A stretch of 64,000 nt of DNA, taken from positions 1 to 64,000 of the forward strand of contig JBEHXV010000021.1 in NCBI GenBank assembly GCA_048498515.1. Direction: 5' to 3'. Of the stretch, positions 61,843-64,000 are shown in pieces. How positions within the stretch are numbered: position 1 is the stretch's first letter; each line of letters begins with the position of its first letter. Made by a program: the position numbers and the translations under genes. The DNA is from UBA4416 sp048498515. GTDB taxonomy: Bacteria; Bacteroidota; Bacteroidia; B-17B0; Aurantibacillaceae. The notes under the pieces were generated by a model that saw only the letters and a program-made list of their open reading frames with translations, was not told the origin of the DNA and ran no database searches.

Positions 61843-63089
61843 TGCGGTTTACCCTTGTAGCTTTATTGTTGTCTGTTTCCAAAATTGTTTTATCCCAATA
61901 CAATTCCGAGTTTTTAAATTTTGAGAAAACCGGGCGCAGCGTTTCCATTAATGGCGAATATGAAGTAGGCTCAAACGGAATTTACAATTCGCTGCTTAAT
62001 AAGTTTATTTATGGCGGCTATATCGATAAAAAAACGAAAGACGCGTCGGATAATACCATGCGCCACATTAATGTACTTGGCGCCAACATGAATTACGACC
62101 TTTCTGTTTTTTTTGGCAGGCATCCCAAATATTCTTACCTCATTGGTTTCAAAAACCAACAGATCTTTAACTCATCTTACACCAAAGATTTTTATGAATT
62201 GATGTTTTATGGCAATAAGCCCTACCTTGATGAGACCAAAAACCTGAGTGGTTCCAGCATTAACTCCCTTAGGTTCCAGGAGCTAAAACTGGGTTTTATA
62301 TGGCATAAGATTGATACCACGGCCAAAGTTGGCATATCGGTATCCATTTTAAAAGGTCAGCAATTATTTTACATAAAGGCAAAACAGGGTTCATCGTTAT
62401 ATACCAATGCCGATGGAACCGAACTGGTATTCAATTCAAATTTCAACATGGCCATCAGCGATACCAATTACCGCCAAAATCCTTTTGCATTTACCGGGGT
62501 AGGGGCAAGCGCCGACATTTTTTTTGAAACCCCCTATAAAAGCAAGCTCGGCAAAGGAAGCGTGTTAACGGTAAATGCCAATAACATTGGTTTCCTGCAT
62601 TGGTTCGATAACAGCGTACAGTACAGCAGCGACTCAACATTTACGTTTGATGGCTATCATATCGATAATATTTTAGATCTCCAGGATTCTACCCTGGCAG
62701 CCATTAACCGCGACAGTATCATTAAAACCACTTCAAACGCGCATAAGGAATCGTTTAATGTCAATATTCCTACTAATTTACTCATCATCAATAAAACACG
62801 TTTTTCTAAAAGATTTGTGTTAGGGATTGGTTTCAGGTATTTGTTTAATTCCAACTTTAAGCCTTATTTCTTTACCGATGCCGAATTTGAGTTTACACCA
62901 AAAATTACAGGAGCCTTACACGTTGGTTATGGAGGCTATGCACGCCTGAACCTTGGCCTGGCTTTTACGTATAATTCACCGGGTTGGTTCTTTAAAATAG
63001 GTAGCAACAGCTTGCAAGGATATATTTCGCCAACAAATACGTACGGACAAGGGGCATTTGTAAGTATCGCCAAAAAATTTAAACGCTGA
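61839..63089 (+). CDS. DUF5723-like outer-membrane barrel protein
   Basis: This encodes 416 residues with a signal peptide ending near VLSQY. The mature part has regular amphipathic strands with NRTRFSKRFVLGIGFRYLFN-type turns and an N-terminal segment (GRSVSINGEYEVGSNGIYN) like the DUF5723 barrels. It ends with a basic residue pair. The family call is tentative but a barrel is likely. It overlaps the lipoprotein gene and precedes the repeat protein by 5 bases, so all three form an operon. Confidence 0.72.
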   Translation: MMRFTLVALLLSVSKIVLSQYNSEFLNFEKTGRSVSINGEYEVGSNGIYNSLLNKFIYGGYIDKKTKDASDNTMRHINVLGANMNYDLSVFFGRHPKYSYLIGFKNQQIFNSSYTKDFYELMFYGNKPYLDETKNLSGSSINSLRFQELKLGFIWHKIDTTAKVGISVSILKGQQLFYIKAKQGSSLYTNADGTELVFNSNFNMAISDTNYRQNPFAFTGVGASADIFFETPYKSKLGKGSVLTVNANNIGFLHWFDNSVQYSSDSTFTFDGYHIDNILDLQDSTLAAINRDSIIKTTSNAHKESFNVNIPTNLLIINKTRFSKRFVLGIGFRYLFNSNFKPYFFTDAEFEFTPKITGALHVGYGGYARLNLGLAFTYNSPGWFFKIGSNSLQGYISPTNTYGQGAFVSIAKKFKR

Positions 63090-63094
63090 TAAAA

Positions 63095-64000
63095 ATGAAG
63101 ACCGTAAAATGCATAGGTTTATTATTTCTGCTCATCGCATCGGTGGTGAAGGCGCAGCCTCCAAGGAAATTTTATACAAGTTTTGGCGGTAACGGCTACG
63201 ATGTAGGCTATGATGTAAAACAAACCCTTGACGGTGGTTATATTGTAACCGGATCGACCAGTAGCTTTGGGCAGGGCAATACCGACCTATATCTTTTTAA
63301 AATGGATAGCATGGGCCAAAAGAAAATTGAAACATCGTTTGGCGGCTACAGTAATGAAACCGGTAAAAGTGTGGTGCAGCTGGCCGACTCAGGTTTTATA
63401 ATGACAGGCTATACATCCTCAACAGGCTTTGGGGGTTACGATGTATATTTAGTAAGGGCCGATAAGAACGGTAATTTATTATGGCAAAAAACAATAGGAG
63501 GAACTGATTGGGATTTTGGAACAAGCATACAACATACCTCAGACGGTGGATTTATTATTGCCGGAACAACTTACAGTTATGGAAGGGGCAATGCCGATGG
63601 CTATATTATTAAAACAGATGCGAGCGGTAGCATTAGCTGGTACAAAACCTATGGTGGTAAAAAAGACGATGAATTTAAATCGGTGATTCAAACGGCAGAT
63701 GGCAATTATGCATTAACGGGGTATACAAAGAGTTATGCCGACTCGCTCGGAGACGTATGGGTTTTTAAAGTTGATGTGAATGGTGATTCATTGGATTGTA
63801 AGTTTTTTGGTGGGGTTAAGGAAGATTTTGCCAACGAAATTATTGAACATTCCAATGGGGATTTTTATGTGGCTGGAGCAACGGCTTCTTATGGTTCAGG
63901 AAAACTGGACGGTTATTGTTTAAAATTAAATAATGTTCTATATCAAATTGGAAGCCAGACAGACGGTCATCCAAACTCGGATGAGAGTTTTAATGGTGTA
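63095..64000 (+). CDS. Secreted propeller-like repeat protein, 3'-truncated by window edge
   Basis: The frame is open to the window end, giving 302 residues of a longer protein. A signal peptide (MKTVKCIGLLFLLIASVVKAQ) is followed by five repeats of 52-53 residues. The pattern is FGG...D.G.SV.QT.DGGYI.TG.TSS.G.G..D.YL.K.D..G...W.KT; the first begins FGGNGYDVGYD. Such repeats occur in secreted Bacteroidota and archaeal proteins and are expected to form a beta-propeller. A T9SS domain may lie beyond the edge. The gene lies 5 bases after the barrel-like gene. Confidence 0.85.
   Translation, partial: MKTVKCIGLLFLLIASVVKAQPPRKFYTSFGGNGYDVGYDVKQTLDGGYIVTGSTSSFGQGNTDLYLFKMDSMGQKKIETSFGGYSNETGKSVVQLADSGFIMTGYTSSTGFGGYDVYLVRADKNGNLLWQKTIGGTDWDFGTSIQHTSDGGFIIAGTTYSYGRGNADGYIIKTDASGSISWYKTYGGKKDDEFKSVIQTADGNYALTGYTKSYADSLGDVWVFKVDVNGDSLDCKFFGGVKEDFANEIIEHSNGDFYVAGATASYGSGKLDGYCLKLNNVLYQIGSQTDGHPNSDESFNGV

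Noticed and set aside
1..64000. tRNA, rRNA, insertion sequence or prophage genes
   Set aside because: No cloverleaf-like sequence, transposase motif, integrase or phage structural gene was seen in the spacers or coding frames.

Overview
The window is from a member of the Bacteroidota. The evidence: T9SS-type C-terminal sorting domains on several large secreted proteins, promoters of the TTTG-N(18-20)-TAnnTTTG type, many short SPI or SPII signal peptides ending in AQ/SQ or SC-K, an OmpA protein with thrombospondin type 3 repeats, YfhO-type membrane proteins, DUF4199 and DUF5723-like families, and intergenic spaces full of short palindromic repeats. Base composition is moderately AT-rich. The sequence does not fix the order or family. 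I saw no rRNA, tRNA, insertion sequence, prophage or CRISPR array, and the gene content looks like chromosomal core plus lineage-specific secreted proteins.

Layout. 0-3.5 kb: the end of an Mla/MCE lipid-transport ATPase, its MCE partner, and small uncharacterised genes. 3.5-13.5 kb: phosphohexomutase, TlpA-like thioredoxin, monofunctional transglycosylase, prfA-pyrF, a large OmpA/TSP3 protein and an FAA hydrolase. 13.7-19.4 kb: L-2-hydroxyglutarate oxidase with a cytochrome c lipoprotein, a zincin-like lipoprotein with a TTG start, a TrmO-like protein, and a two-gene unit of a zinc-ribbon/coiled-coil protein and a protein with the leader typical of eCIS-associated (DUF4157-type) cargo. 19.4-24.2 kb: a cold-shock protein and two large T9SS-secreted proteins, one a pappalysin-like protease. 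24.3-31.3 kb: uvrB, prmC, a double TonB-C protein, hutH, a TIMP-like protein and pyrophosphatase. 31.3-37.3 kb, mainly minus strand: VOC protein, DUF4199, membrane-tethered LuxR regulator, PD40 lipoprotein, DUF4421-like protein and an MsbA-like exporter. 37.4-42.7 kb: two tandem YfhO paralogues. 42.8-52 kb: acyltransferase, dnaB, TPR histidine kinase, hutG and a fused alpha/beta E1 dehydrogenase. 52-60.2 kb: a GloVer-repeat T9SS protein, msrA, rarA and small proteins. 60.2-64 kb: an apparent operon of a lipoprotein, a beta-barrel-like protein and a repeat protein cut by the window edge.

Cooperating genes: MCE ATPase and MlaD-like protein (lipid transport); prfA and prmC (release factor and its methyltransferase, at separate loci); hutH and hutG (histidine degradation, at separate loci); lhgO with the cytochrome lipoprotein (possible electron transfer); the T9SS clients (19.7, 22.0 and 52.1 kb), which need a secretion apparatus outside the window.

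The most unusual item is the eCIS-leader protein at 18.6-19.4 kb, which has no visible DUF4157 domain and no injection-system structural genes nearby. The repeat families in the intergenic spaces, and two near-leaderless promoters (uvrB and the 60.2-kb lipoprotein), are the main non-coding signals. All functional calls come from reading motifs; no database search was run.
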